Shown one piece after another: positions 32,064 through 43,462 of a DNA stretch of 64,000 nt. The stretch's first letter is position 1, and each line of letters begins with the position of its first letter. The translations under genes were made by a program, and so were the position numbers. Source of the stretch: Calliopum simillimum (Eukaryota; Arthropoda; Insecta; Diptera; Lauxaniidae); assembly GCA_951812925.1 (NCBI GenBank), contig OX638370.1:30123964-30187963 (forward strand), given 5' to 3'. The notes under the pieces were generated by a model. It saw only the letters and a program-made list of their open reading frames with translations. It was not told the DNA's origin and searched no databases.

Positions 32064-33460
32064 CAGGCCTGACGAGAGGGGGGGTAAAGGGGGGATTCCC
32101 CCCGGCCCGGAGTTTTTACAAGGGCAGAAATTATTTTTTCATTAATAAAATTTGAAGAAGGTTTTTGAAAGCTTCCGAAATGATATTTACCCTCAATTTG
32201 AAATGGGAAAGGGCCTAAATTTTTAGTACCAGCCCAATCAAACATGAAGCAAGCACTTGGCAAAAAGCCCGGGCCCGCAAAAATGTAATTTTTTTTTTTT
32301 AAGGTGAAAAAACAAACATTAGACATTGTGTGCATTTGAGTTTTTTGGTCAAATCTACTAAGTCTTTTTGTTTGACTTGACTTGAACTGCAGAGAATTTT
32401 TTCGAAACTTGTGCTTCTCAACCTTCGTGTGATTTACGGGCCTCTTATTTTCGGCCTTTTGTGGTAAGACCCGGGCCTGCATATGCACCCACGAAGTTCT
32501 ATTTTAAGGCCCGAGCCTTCGCCCATTTTTGTTCTCAACTATTTATAAAAAAATTTAAACTCATAAAATGAATATCTTTTTACACACTTCATTTAGTTTT
32601 TTATATCTAATTTGACCGGATTATGAATAGCATATTTTGAGTGGGGAGAGTCCATACGATATTTTAAAATTCAACCTTTTTTTTCGGCAAAATGCTAACT
32701 AAAAAATGTTTAGAATTGTTCAAAGTGTATTTTATAATTCTTCAAAAATTGGTTAAAAATAAAAAAAATTCTTAAAATTCTAAAAAAAAGTCACACGTGT
32801 TCCCTTGACAATGCTTAGCATTTTTTGCGTATAAGCTTTTTTTGTAAGATGCCTAGCTTTTGAGTAAAAAGACGTTTTTCCTTCTGTGTAATTGAAAAAC
32901 GTAGAAAAAATTTTGGAACCGAATATTATCTATACTACAAAAGAAATATATAAATATTTAACCCCAAAATATTTTATGAACATAATCTTAATCTATCAAT
33001 CAAATTTGGGTGCTTATTCTGTAAGGAACGTTTTGTTTTTTTTTTTTTTTTGCCAAAATGGACCTTCAAAAAATTTCTTTATGTTTTTCTGGGAACGAAA
33101 AAACAATTAATGCAGACATTGTTTTAAAGGGGCTTTCTAAATTTTAAGTTGGTGTGGGGAGGAATCTAAATTTCGACCCTGTCTAATATACATACATGTA
33201 TTTTTAAAATTTTTATTTTATTTTTACTGGTTTGCGGTATGCGTAAGTTAGATAAAAAGAAAAAGAGTTCAAAAAACATAGAAATTTGGCTGAAGAAAAA
33301 TTTATATAACATAAAAAATGGAAGACGCCGGATTTTGCCTTTAGTTAAAAATATCAAATAAAATTCTTTAATGTGCCAGTATCAACTAAAAAAAAATCTA
33401 GTTGTGGGGGGGCCCGGTATATAATCACCCCGGGGCCCGGATTTTCTCTCCACGCCCCTG
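32064..33460. mobile_element. hAT-type element with GC-rich ends and 8-bp target duplication
   Basis: Flanked by a perfect 8-bp duplication ATTGTGGT (32056-32063 and 33461-33468). The ends are imperfectly inverted: CAGGCCTGACGAGAGGGGGG on the left and the complement of CAGGGGCGTGGAGAGAAAA on the right, each followed by CGGGCC-rich sequence. CAG ends with an 8-bp duplication indicate hAT. Several CCCGGGCC-type motifs recur inside. The open frame at 32063-32488 (-) shows no transposase motif. A relative of the 1.3-2.1 kb element lies within it. Confidence 0.8.
32640..33187. repeat. Diverged copy of the right half of the 483-2154 element
   Basis: Shares with 1400-2145, in the same order, GCTTAGAATTGT-like blocks, TCACACGTGT, AATGCTTAGCATTTTTTGC, GACCTTCA, AATGCAGACATTG and GACC(C)TGTCTAATATAC. 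Confidence 0.65.
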
Positions 33461-33849
33461 ATTGTGGTCCTCTGTGGAAAAATCTAAAAATCAAATAAGA
33501 CCACTGTCCTTTAAATTTTCTAAAATTTCGAATTTCGTGTGTGCTCTTAAAACTTTGTTGAGATTTGTTAGTCATAGGAAATCCAAAATTAGTTAGATGT
33601 TGCTATTGTTAATGTTATTTAGAAATATTGACACCCGATTTTGCTCATTTTTTTATTAATGAATTTTTTTGTCAGGTAACTTATTCTTCCAAAATACTGA
33701 TTTATTCGAAGTCTGGTTGCAAAAGACTTCGAAAAAGAAATAGAAGAAGCTGTTTTTCAATTTTTTGTTAGAAAATAGATACTTAAGATACTACTAGTCC
33801 AAGTTACTTGCGGAAAAGTGCGCATAATTTTTACATCAGGCTTTTTAAT

Positions 33850-34365
33850 AAATAGAGATATTTGAGGGTAATATACGAAAAATTAGTACTTTTGAGGTAA
33901 GTTATGGACTGCACAAAATTGGTGCTATTTTTTTAACATTACTTAGTACCACTCTCTCCCTTCAAAACGAGTTCTTAAAAAGTGCCAGACTGCACAAAAT
34001 TTTCGTTATTTTTTTACAAACATTTTTTCACCTAGTTCTATTATTTTGCATCAAAGTGAGCTATTAAAAGGTGTCATACGGTACTTCCTTCAAAAGTTAT
34101 GGCCGATTTAAGATGTCATCATGGAATCCGAAGTCGTGTCGTTTCACCCGTTATATGGGATTTCAAGATGTCATCTTAAATCTGCCATAAATTATGAAGA
34201 AAGTACCGTATGACACCTTTTAATAGCTCATTTTGATGGAAAATAATAGAACTAGGTGAAAAAATTTGTTAAAAAAATAACGAAAATTTTGTGCAGTCTG
34301 CATCTAAGCTTAAAAATAGCCAAAATTGCCATTTTTCGTGTATATAACCTCAAATATATTCAAAT
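33850..34365. repeat. Foldback repeat
   Basis: Inner arms 33989-34125 and 34160-34303 are nearly perfect inverses (GACTGCACAAAATTTTCGTT; ACCTAGTTCTATTATTTT; GGTGTCATACGGTACTT). Weaker outer arms extend to about 33850 and 34365. The loop is about 35 bp. Confidence 0.8.
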
Positions 34366-35149
34366 CCTGAGGTGATGGCCCAATTTTGACCTCGAATTTG
34401 GATTCTACGCACCATAGGTACTAGAAACAAAACCTTGCAGGGATGTATTATTAATTTGCATTAATTTAATTTATAAAAAGTTTAGTACGTACCATTTTTG
34501 ACTCTAGAGTAGACATAAAGACTACATTTCTAGTTGATCATAACGATAATATAGACGTTATAGGTTTTGGACAGAAAAATGTGCTATTTGACCCATAGTG
34601 CAACCCATCAAGCCAAGAGGAGCTACATAAAAACCATAAAGGATATCTTTTCTCAACTTCTGTAAACGTTTATATGAATACTCATATAAGGAAAAATCTT
34701 ATCATTTTTATGTTTTCACTCTATTGAAAATTATTTAAAAATCATCGCAATAATCTTGAATAAATGACTAATTTAGATGAAGGTCTCGTTACAAAAAGTC
34801 CTTACTTTGTTTAGATCATAATTACTGGGGCTTTTATGAGGGTCTTAGTGCCAATATCTGTGCTTTTCACTGTTTTGTGAACATATCTAAAAACTACGAA
34901 ACCGTTGATAGTTGTTCATCTTAAATCTTTTAAAATGGTTAATTAACTAAATTTTTCAAATTCATTGCTTTATAGTGAAAAATTCGGTCTAATGAAGTTC
35001 CGCAAAAATATAAATTTCAGAAAATGGTTTTTTGATATGTCTCGAGATACATACAGAGGCTGTGGATCCCAATAGTAAACTATCGCTGGTTTTTGTTGAG
35101 CCTTGGCAGGCCTCACTTTTGGTAGGTCTTTAATCATGCTACGTAAATT
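34366..35149. other. Gene-free stretch
   Basis: No supportable feature. Confidence 0.4.
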
Positions 35150-35370
35150 AGAAAAGATAAGTATTTAGGCCAAACAAAACAACACAGCTAAATTAGTCGC
35201 CAAGCTCTTGTGTGAAATCCACAAGGTAATAAAGAACATGGTTGACCAAAATTAACGTGCAAAAGTTTGTGGGGCACAAGTGGGCGCAGTCGTGGAGAGA
35301 GAATTAATTACAATGGATAGCACTTCGCAAATTTCGGAAGCATAAATAGCCACCTACGTAGCCATTCATG
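35150..35370 (+). pseudogene. Possible RTE 3' remnant
   Basis: AATTAGTCGCCAAGCTCTTG and GAAATCCACAAGG at 35195-35225 match the RTE segment around 1090-1125 (GTTTGTCGCCAGGCTCTTG, GGAATCCACAAGG), followed by a broken equivalent of the lysine-rich tail. It is heavily decayed. Confidence 0.5.
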
Positions 35371-36299
35371 TCTGATAAATTCCAAGTCTATTTTTATCAT
35401 CAATATCATTGTGCTTATTATATTGGATATGCATTCAAGCCATAGCGAGTGTTATAAATTTGTGGTATTGTCCTCCGTAAAGTCCACGTTATTACAAACA
35501 TTATATGTTTTAAACATTGTAATTGTTTGTAATTTATCACTATAATTTTGTAGTGTAGAAAAATTAGCAATACATTTTAAAGTTAAACTTATTTTGATTG
35601 TGCATGAAAATAATACACTCAGAGTTTTATATAAACAGTGCAAATGTAAGATAAAATAAATATTTGAGCTAGTTACCTAAAAATGGTTTTGTAAAAATGG
35701 AAAAAATCACTGATACACATATTCGGTAAAATTTTTATCGAAAAACTTTATGAGACCCCAGGGACACTTTTTGTGTTGCACTGTGTAATTGAAATGTATT
35801 CTAAGCAAATATTGCAAAGCTCACTGATATTTTTTCATGCGACAAGTTTTCCCTTCTCTATTCAATATTTTTCACTTTTTATCTCTGTACTTTTTGAAGT
35901 TTAAACCGTCTAAGTGCCATTACTTTTTCATGAAAATTCAGTAAAGTAATTGAATTACTGGAACAAATCGTAATTTTTCATGAGATTATAATCAATTTGT
36001 GCTATTTGAAAATTAATTTTTCCATATAATTTTTTTGCGTGCGGCAAAGAACAATATTTTGGTTCTCGTTCACTCACTTTTTTGTTAATTAAAAAATTTA
36101 AAAAAAATAGATCGAATCGTTTGCCCATTTCAAAATTAGTCTTAAAATTTGTCGAATATATTTTTTTTTTTTTCAAAATTCTTTAAAAAAAAATTGAAGA
36201 GTATGATTATTGATAAAAATAGCAATTTAGTTTTGAAAGTTAAAAATTATTTAAAAAAATTTTTTAGTTTGTTATAAAAATTTTTTTTAAAAAATAAAA
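35371..36299. other. Gene-free stretch
   Basis: AT-rich with A and T runs; nothing supportable. Confidence 0.4.
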
Positions 36300-36570
36300 C
36301 TTAAAAAAAACAGTCACATGATTTGGCCGACTATTGGTGGAGTTATGAGCATTTCAAAATACTAATTAACGTTTTTTTTTGCAGCTTTTTCGGTTTCTTA
36401 AAAATTTATAGCTTGAATCGGTTTGTTAAAAAAAAATTTAAAAAATCATGGATGCTAGCCTCAACTAGTTCTATAATACAAAAAAGTTTCAAAAAAATCG
36501 GTGATGCAAAAGCCAAATGCTATCCGATTACGTATGTAATGCCCCATATACAATGGCTGTTGATTTCAAT
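36300..36570 (+). repeat. Interspersed repeat, unsplit copy (empty site for Tc1)
   Basis: The same sequence occurs at 55380-55505 and resumes at 58003-58130, where a Tc1 element splits it. Shared landmarks are TATTGG(T/C)(G/A)GAGTTATGA, CATTTCAAAA, AAAATTTATA, GAATGCTAACCTCAACTAGT-like sequence, GATGCAAAA and ATGCTATCCGA. Confidence 0.75.
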
Positions 36571-37910
36571 AAAACTCTCCGTAATCATTTTACCTAATTA
36601 AGCGCAAAATGAGAAATTTTTATATAAAGTAAATAAAATGAAAATGGAAATGGGAAGTCAAAAAAATCAACGACAAACAAATAAAAATAATTACCAAGGA
36701 TTATTGCTGCATTTGGTAGTGGCTGTCAATGCTGGTAAATTGTGTGGGGGCCAACAAAATTGCGTTGGCCATTTTGACCAACAGACAACAGAGAATATTA
36801 ACAGGGAGCGAGAGAAAGAGATCAATAAATGTAAACGTTCGTATACGAAATCAATTTGCTGAAACTGAAAATACACACGCAACATTGACTACACAACGGC
36901 ATGCCGCACTTAATGGAAGAACCATTAAGGACTTAAACACTCACTCCTTTGCGCTCCATTCATAACAGTAGTGTTGTTCCTTTAGGATATTTATTGACTT
37001 TTTGGTTTTTTTTTTGTTTTTTTTTGCTGTGAGTCGCCTGGCAGTTTATTATTATTAATGAAAACTGCTACTGGCATTTGAGGTTTTAATCTGTGCTAAG
37101 CCGTGGGCACTTTAATCGACTTTATATATAGTACTTTAAGGGTTAAAGGGCATGCGAATAGCAATTACAATGAGTTTATTGAAATAAAATAATATTTTAT
37201 TGTGAATTTTATGGTTATTTTCGAATTATAGTTAATAAGTTTACATTAATTAAGTTATTCAAATTAAAATCATGTGTTGTTCTTTTATACAATTTTTAAA
37301 GCAAATAGCCAACGAGATATTTATTTTATTAGTGTTTTCTCATAAAACCAATTTTTATCTGGAATTTTCAAATTAAAATCAAATTGGAATTTTCGTTTTT
37401 ATAAATGCCTTTTTCATGAAAAATGTCATTTAATTAAATTATAGTAATTTTTTACTAAGCTGTAAGGTTAGAACTTTTATCCATAGAAAAACAAATACAT
37501 CCACATCAACATAACATACATAAACTTAATGAAAAATATTTTCAATTACAAAATTTATATCACAGCAAATGCTGTTGTAGCTTTGCTGCATTTATTTTTG
37601 TTGTCACATTTTTAATGCTGTACAATGCTTAAGTTATGGTGTATGAACAGATCATTCTTTCCATGCTATTTGCTTAAAGCAAACAATGACGCATGGTAGT
37701 AAAAACACAAAAGAAAGGGGCAAAAATACACGCAACACTGGTTGATTTCCATTTTTCAAATGTTTGCTGATATGCAATGTCTGCAACATCTGAAACGGAA
37801 ACAACAGCAGTGATAACAAAATATCACAGCAACGCAAAGTAGTGTAAAAAATGCTACTTTTGCATTTTTTTTTTTTTAAGTTTGCTAATCCACATAGTAT
37901 ATATACATAC
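36571..37910. other. Gene-free stretch
   Basis: Includes less AT-rich unique-looking sequence at 36630-36970 with no recognisable exon. Nothing supportable. Confidence 0.4.
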
Positions 37911-37918
37911 GAGACAAA

Positions 37919-38082
37919 CAGTGGCGGATCCAGCATTGTCAAGAGGGGGGCCGATTGACTACATTTCTAGATAATAACAGTATTTTTTCAAATCTTTACA
38001 TATAATTTAAAAAAAAATTAAATCATTTGGCTTGAGAGGGGGGGCCGATCGGCCCCATCGTCCCCCCTTGGATCCGCCACTG
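37919..38082. mobile_element. hAT-type MITE (164 bp)
   Basis: Perfect inverted ends CAGTGGCGGATCCA(A) and a perfect 8-bp target duplication GAGACAAA (37911-37918, 38083-38090). GGGGGGCCGA blocks lie subterminally. Too small to encode protein. Confidence 0.93.
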
Positions 38083-38489
38083 GAGACAAAAGGCATATAT
38101 TCATAAAGCAAAACAGAGAGTAAATTTAGAAATGAAAAAAAGTGAAAAATTTAAAGCTGGTTTCTAGAGAAAAAAACAGAAAATGGGCAAAATAATGTCA
38201 CAATGTGAATGTGGCATGACGTTTGACAATAAGCTAAAGCTGGATTTTTTCCAAGTAACAATTTATTATGCTCTAAAACGATCATAAATCTGCATTAACT
38301 CAGTTGGAAGTGATTTGTCCGATATCAACTTTCATTTAAACGGCAGTTATTCTACATTTTTATGTAAATCTTTTGTGAAAACTGAGTTAAATTTTATTCA
38401 TTTCTGGCAAAATGGATGAAAATTCAAATAATGATATGTATAATATGATGGCAAAACTGAAAATACTACAAGTGTTGCGAGTTGATCAT
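38083..38489. other. Gene-free stretch
   Basis: AT-rich; nothing supportable. Confidence 0.4.
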
Positions 38490-39400
38490 ATTTTACAGTA
38501 TTTTTGAGGCTCGAGAACTTGTGCATGTGGAGACTTCAAACAACAAATGGCGACAAAGACGGCAACATCTGGTAATAATGGTTGGCGGTGACACTGCTGA
38601 CCGCAGTGTCGCTGTTGGCTACCAGCCAAAGCAGGAAGGCAGAAGGGAATGACTTTGGAGAGATGAGGGTTTTTCCCTTTTATCCCAATTGTCACGTTAC
38701 GCATATGGCAAAGTAGTAAAAAGTAATCCAAGACAAAATTTCGAGGGTTCTCCTGAGAAATCTGCACTTGGTAACGTATTCTCATGATCCATAGTAAGTC
38801 GAGTCGTACATGGTAAAGTGGCCATAGCAACCTTGGGTAGGACTACCTCTCCCAAGAAAGTCATGAGCTTTCTTGAAGGGAGGGATGCACCAAGAAACGT
38901 ATTACCACAATCCATGATAAATCGACATGGGTGATTAGTCCGAGGCTGATCAGAGTCATATTAACAGTAGCGTGTTGCTGCGAAATCTGGCCAGAGATTA
39001 TTCTGGTACCACGGGAGTCAGTAGCCCTTTGGAGCATCCGGTTCGCTGGATATTCCAACTGACTATTGGGATGGCCCTTCGGGGAGTTTCATGGTGGCTG
39101 TGGTTTGGACCTAAATCGCAAGAAAAGTTTGAATACTCGGAGTGGAGTTGTATTCTCAACCGTGTACCATGACCCAAAGAATGGCAGAGGTTTTAGATAG
39201 TCCTCATTTCCCAACCATTGGAAGGAATTGTGTCTGATCGCATGATTCTTAAAGTGGAGGCAAACTATCGGCTTTATGCTGATGGAAGGTTGCGCCGTCC
39301 GTGGTTCACGGACCGTGTGTGAAGATCATCGTGGGATTAAGCCATCATGACAGGTTCTCACGTTTAACACAGGAGACTTCTGCCTTAACGTTAAGAAAAA
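38490..39400. other. Unidentified segment with higher GC
   Basis: Clearly less AT-rich than its surroundings and sharply followed by the minisatellite. Overlapping open frames exist on both strands (for example 38486-38915, -) but no family is recognised. The text around 38765-38800 and 38895-38935 is loosely repeated (CATGATCCATAGTAAGTCGA versus CAATCCATGATAAATCGACA). It may be a decayed retroelement. Confidence 0.35.
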
Positions 39401-39409
39401 GATTTGATG

Positions 39410-40725
39410 AAACTATTAATAAGTAAAATATTGCCAAAACTAAGTATTAAAATAACGTAAGTCACCTTTAAGTCAAAAAAAATTGTTGCTGAAACTATTA
39501 AAACAATATAAATAGCCTTTCAGTCAACAATATGTTGCTGAAACTTTCAAATTAAAAAAAAATCATTTTAAAATCTACGAAATATTGCTGAAACTATTGA
39601 AATATCAAAATCACCTTAAAATCAACAACATGTTGCTAATAACTTTTAAAACTATTGCAACAGCAAAAAACCGCCTTTAAGTCAACAAAATATTGCTGAA
39701 ACCATTAAAATAACCAAAATCGCACTAAAGCCAATATAATGATGCTGAAACTATTAAAGTAAAAAAATTCACATTAACGGCAAGAAAATGCAGCCGATAC
39801 TTTCAAATTAACAAAAATTGCCTAAAGTCAAAAAAATGTTGCTGAAACTATTTAAGTAACAAAAATCACCTTAAAATCAACAAAATGTTGCTTAAACTAT
39901 GAAAACAGCAAAAAATAGCCTTGAAGTTAACAAAATGTGCTGTAACTATTAAAATAACCAAAATCGCTTTAAAGCCAACAAAATGTTGCTAATACTTTTA
40001 AATTAAAAAAAATCTCATTAATGTTGACAAAATGTTGCTGAAACTATTATCGGCAACGAAATGTTTCGATACTTTTAAATAAACACACATTGCCTAAAGT
40101 CAACAAAATGTTCCAGAAACTGTTAAAATATCAAAAATCACCTCTAGGTCAACGAAATGTTGTTAAAACTATTGATAACATAAATAACAAAACTTGCCCC
40201 AAGCTTAACAGAATGCTGCTGAAACTATTAAAAAACAAAAAATCATCTTAAACTCAACCAACTGTCGCAGGAAAAATTAAAATAACAAAAATCACATCAA
40301 AGTCAACAAAATGTTGCTGATACTATTAAAATAATAAAAATCCCCTAAAATCAACAAAATGTTGCTGAAATTATTAAAATAACAAGGTCGTCTTAAAGTC
40401 AACTAAATGTTGCTGAAACTACTAAAATAACAAAAAGGCAAACAAAATGTTGCACAAACTATTTAAATAACTAAGTGTTGCCTTAAATTTAACAAAATGT
40501 TGCTTAAACTATTAAAAACAAAAAAAAATATCTTAAAGTCAACCAAATGTTGCAGGAACAATTAAAATAACGAAAATCGCCTAAAAGGCAACAAAATGTT
40601 GCTAAAACAATAAAAATATCAAAATGTTGCTGAAACAAAAATCGATTTAATGTCAACAAAATGTTTCCGAAACTTTTCATAGAACAAAAATCGCTTCAAA
40701 GTTAACAAAGTGTTGCAAAAACTAT
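39410..40725. repeat. ~50-bp minisatellite array
   Basis: About 26 diverged units. The core is AACAAAATGTTGCTGAAACT, followed by ATTAAAATAACAAAAATC and GCCTTAAAGTC. Unit length varies by a few bases. All frames contain stops. Confidence 0.9.
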
Positions 40726-42124
40726 ATTTTTGCCCCGAATAAAGTTATTTATAGTCGAAATTTGTAAAAGACTTCGTACGCTATGCAGAATCGAATCAAA
40801 AGGATTAATTTTGAACGATGAATTTTAATTTTAACATCGTAAGACACAAAAAAGCTAGTTTGTGTATACAATGTGAGCTTTACTCAGGCATCCGTTGACA
40901 CAAAGTCACAATTTATCAAATTACCAAAGGTTTTTCACAAATTTTCCTGCTGGGTGGGTTTTTGCTATTGCGACTCATCTCGTGAAATTTTTTGAAGTTG
41001 TTGTTATTGCTATTTTATGATTATTTTCCATGATGACAGTCAATGTTTTTGTTTCTGCAAGTGAGTGTGTGTTGCGTGTGTTCGTTTGTGCGTATTTGTG
41101 TATATGCTCATAGCTGATAAGAATTCGTGTGCTTGTATAGATAAGTTATTATTGTTTTTGTTTCGCACGTGTTTTCCCATTATAAGTATTATTTTGGGAC
41201 TTTAAGGAGTCAACTTTACGCGTTTGCTTGTTAAGTTGCTCTTGTCTTTGGCTGTCTCTTTTTTAAGGATGTAGGCATTTTTTATATTGCATACTTCAAA
41301 TACACAGCGCAAAATTTCATTTAAAGTAAGAAATGTTTGCGCTAAACAAAAAGAAAAGTTTTATTTGCTTGCAGTAAAAGTTCACGAAACTTTTCCGTGT
41401 AAGCAATATTTGTACAAAAAGGCACACAGCAACTTTTTGTGCTACATATTTGTAACTTACCAAATACTTTGAGGGTGAAAGGAATGCCAAGGATTCACGA
41501 GTAGCGCTGAGTAGCTGCTAAAGAAAATATGCTTTGAAGCTGTTGAGCACATGTGTTCGGGGTTATATGAATACTTATGTACATTTATATGTATGTATGT
41601 ATGTATGTAGTTATTTATGCCAACAAATTGTTGCTGTTTGTAGGTTCCTAGGCAGTTTAATCAATTGATCTGTGTGTTGGCGGTCAATAGGTTTCAATAA
41701 TCACTGCATAGAGATGAATTTTTGTTGCTAAATCAGTCCAGCAACGTTTTATCTTTTCTTCGTTGAGTGGGCTTGATTTTGATATTTCTTCCCATTTTCT
41801 TACTTTTTGGTTAACCAATAAAAAACTGATTTTTATTATTTTTGTTTGGATTTAGTTTGCCTCATTTTGTTTTTGTTCAAGGAGAGAATCCTCGAAATAA
41901 CAATATGGCATTTTGACAGCTACATTTTGATATTGATAAGCTATTGACATTTGTTGGACAACTGTGAAATTGGTGATATTAAAAAACAGGAAGTTATCTG
42001 AGTTAACTTATTCAAAAATTAAATGTTAAAACTTTCTGATTTATTGTAACATGTTGCGTAAAAACAAAAAATGTTAAAAGAAAAGAAATCTAAACATACA
42101 GGGTGTATCGCGTTAGCTTCTGAG
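40726..42124. other. Gene-free stretch
   Basis: A short (ATGT)n run lies at about 41588-41610; otherwise AT-rich sequence without a supportable gene. Confidence 0.45.
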
Positions 42125-42915
42125 AGGGTGTAAAATTTGGCCGGGCCAAACATTAAATACCCAACACTGCAGTGTTTTCAAAATTTTGCTCATATAGGAG
42201 GCGCTACGCACTCTTGTTCGAGTTCACCTAGTTTTTGTTCAGAGCTTGCATTTATAGCAGACTTGGGGGTAATGCACTAAATTTTTTAGTTCATTGAGCT
42301 TTCACTAATATTTAATGAATATTTTGATAGTGAAACTTTTTCCACTACCACTTAATCTAATAAGAGATAGTGAAAATTTTCTCCATTAAATTTAGTGATA
42401 GTGGAAATTTTTTCATTATGAAAAAATTCATTTGATGGTAATGAAAAATTTTTCACTATCATTAAATGATGGTGGAAAGTTTTTCACTATCATTGAAATT
42501 TAATGAAAATATCCAATAAAAATTGCACTAAATTTAGTGATAATAAAAATTTGTTTCATTGAATTTAATGCAACATTAGTGGAAATTTTCATTAAAGTTT
42601 CATTAAGTTCAATGAAACAAATTTTGACTATCAATAAATTTAATGAAGCTTTTAATGAAACTTGTAATAGAATTTTTATTAAAATCCAGGCTGTTCGTTT
42701 AAGCATAAAACGTACATGAACAAGAGCTTTTCGGGTAAAAACTTGCAAAACCTTGGAGTAAACGAACAGACTGATTAAATTAAATTTATTGAAAGAGTTA
42801 GAATGAGTGGGAATAGTATCAGTTTGAAGGAGATTCAGTAAAGTCAAATGCAAACACGACTTTTAGTTTTATACTATTATTCAGCGCCAAACAGCGCGAA
42901 ATATTTATTAAATTG

Positions 42916-43314
42916 TTACAAAGTATTAGCTTTTAATATAACTAGTCTTTCAAAATTTTCGTCTAAAAACGTTTCGTCTTCGGGGTGCGTTAACCAAATT
43001 TTAAAAAAAATTTTTGTACAATCAAGTAGCGCTTAAGAGAAGACATTGAGGTATCTGGATCCAGCAAGTACAGCTCTAACTCACTTCGTGCATCGTTTTG
43101 AACCGTTGTTTGTTTGCCTACAAAAAGAAGACTCTGCTCTCTGAAAGCAAATTCAAAAACGATAGGACTGTACATATCTTTGAACATGTCAAAGATCAAA
43201 AAAATGTTTACCTTTTCTACAATTTTATAGAAGTTTTCAAATAATAATTGGTTTGCACCTTTCACTTCGTCTATCTTGCATCAGGACAAAGAAGAGCTAT
43301 CGTCAGCTAAATCT
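42916..43314 (-). pseudogene. hAT transposase C-terminal piece
   Basis: From a possible acceptor (TTTTTTAG at 43315-43322) the frame reads IDLADDSSSLS, a TGA, then CKIDEVKGANQLLFENFYKI. Next come ARSELELYLLDPDTS and, after another stop, RTPKTKRFLDENFERLVILK and a final stop at 42916. SELELYL and the KxxFLDENFERLVxLK ending are typical of the dimerisation region of hAT transposases. The stretch between them that normally holds the S-ERLFS motif is deleted. Confidence 0.75.
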
Positions 43315-43373
43315 CTAAAAAATTAAATATATCAATACACAAAAGTTTTAAAATCAAATAATATCTGACTTAC

Positions 43374-43462
43374 ATTGATACTCCTCGAAATTTTTGCTTC
43401 CGGGATTTTTTTGGGAGGGAATAGGAAGGATCCTTCAAACTGTCGTCGCTTGAAAAATCCAT
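43374..43462 (-). pseudogene. hAT transposase first exon, retained
   Basis: The ATG at 43462 starts MDFSSDDSLKDPSYSLPKKS, then RKQKFRGVS, and ends at a good donor AT|GTAAGTCAG (43373-43372). A 57-bp intron (43373-43315) leads to the C-terminal piece, and splicing keeps frame. The acidic then basic start fits the N-terminus of hAT transposases. The zinc finger and catalytic core are gone. Confidence 0.6.

Noticed and set aside
32063..32488. 141-residue minus-strand frame in the hAT-type element
   Set aside because: It starts in the terminal repeat and includes poly-K from a T run; no hAT transposase motif is visible.
39410..40725. Possibility that the ~50-bp array is a coding repeat
   Set aside because: Unit length is not a fixed multiple of three and stops occur in every frame.
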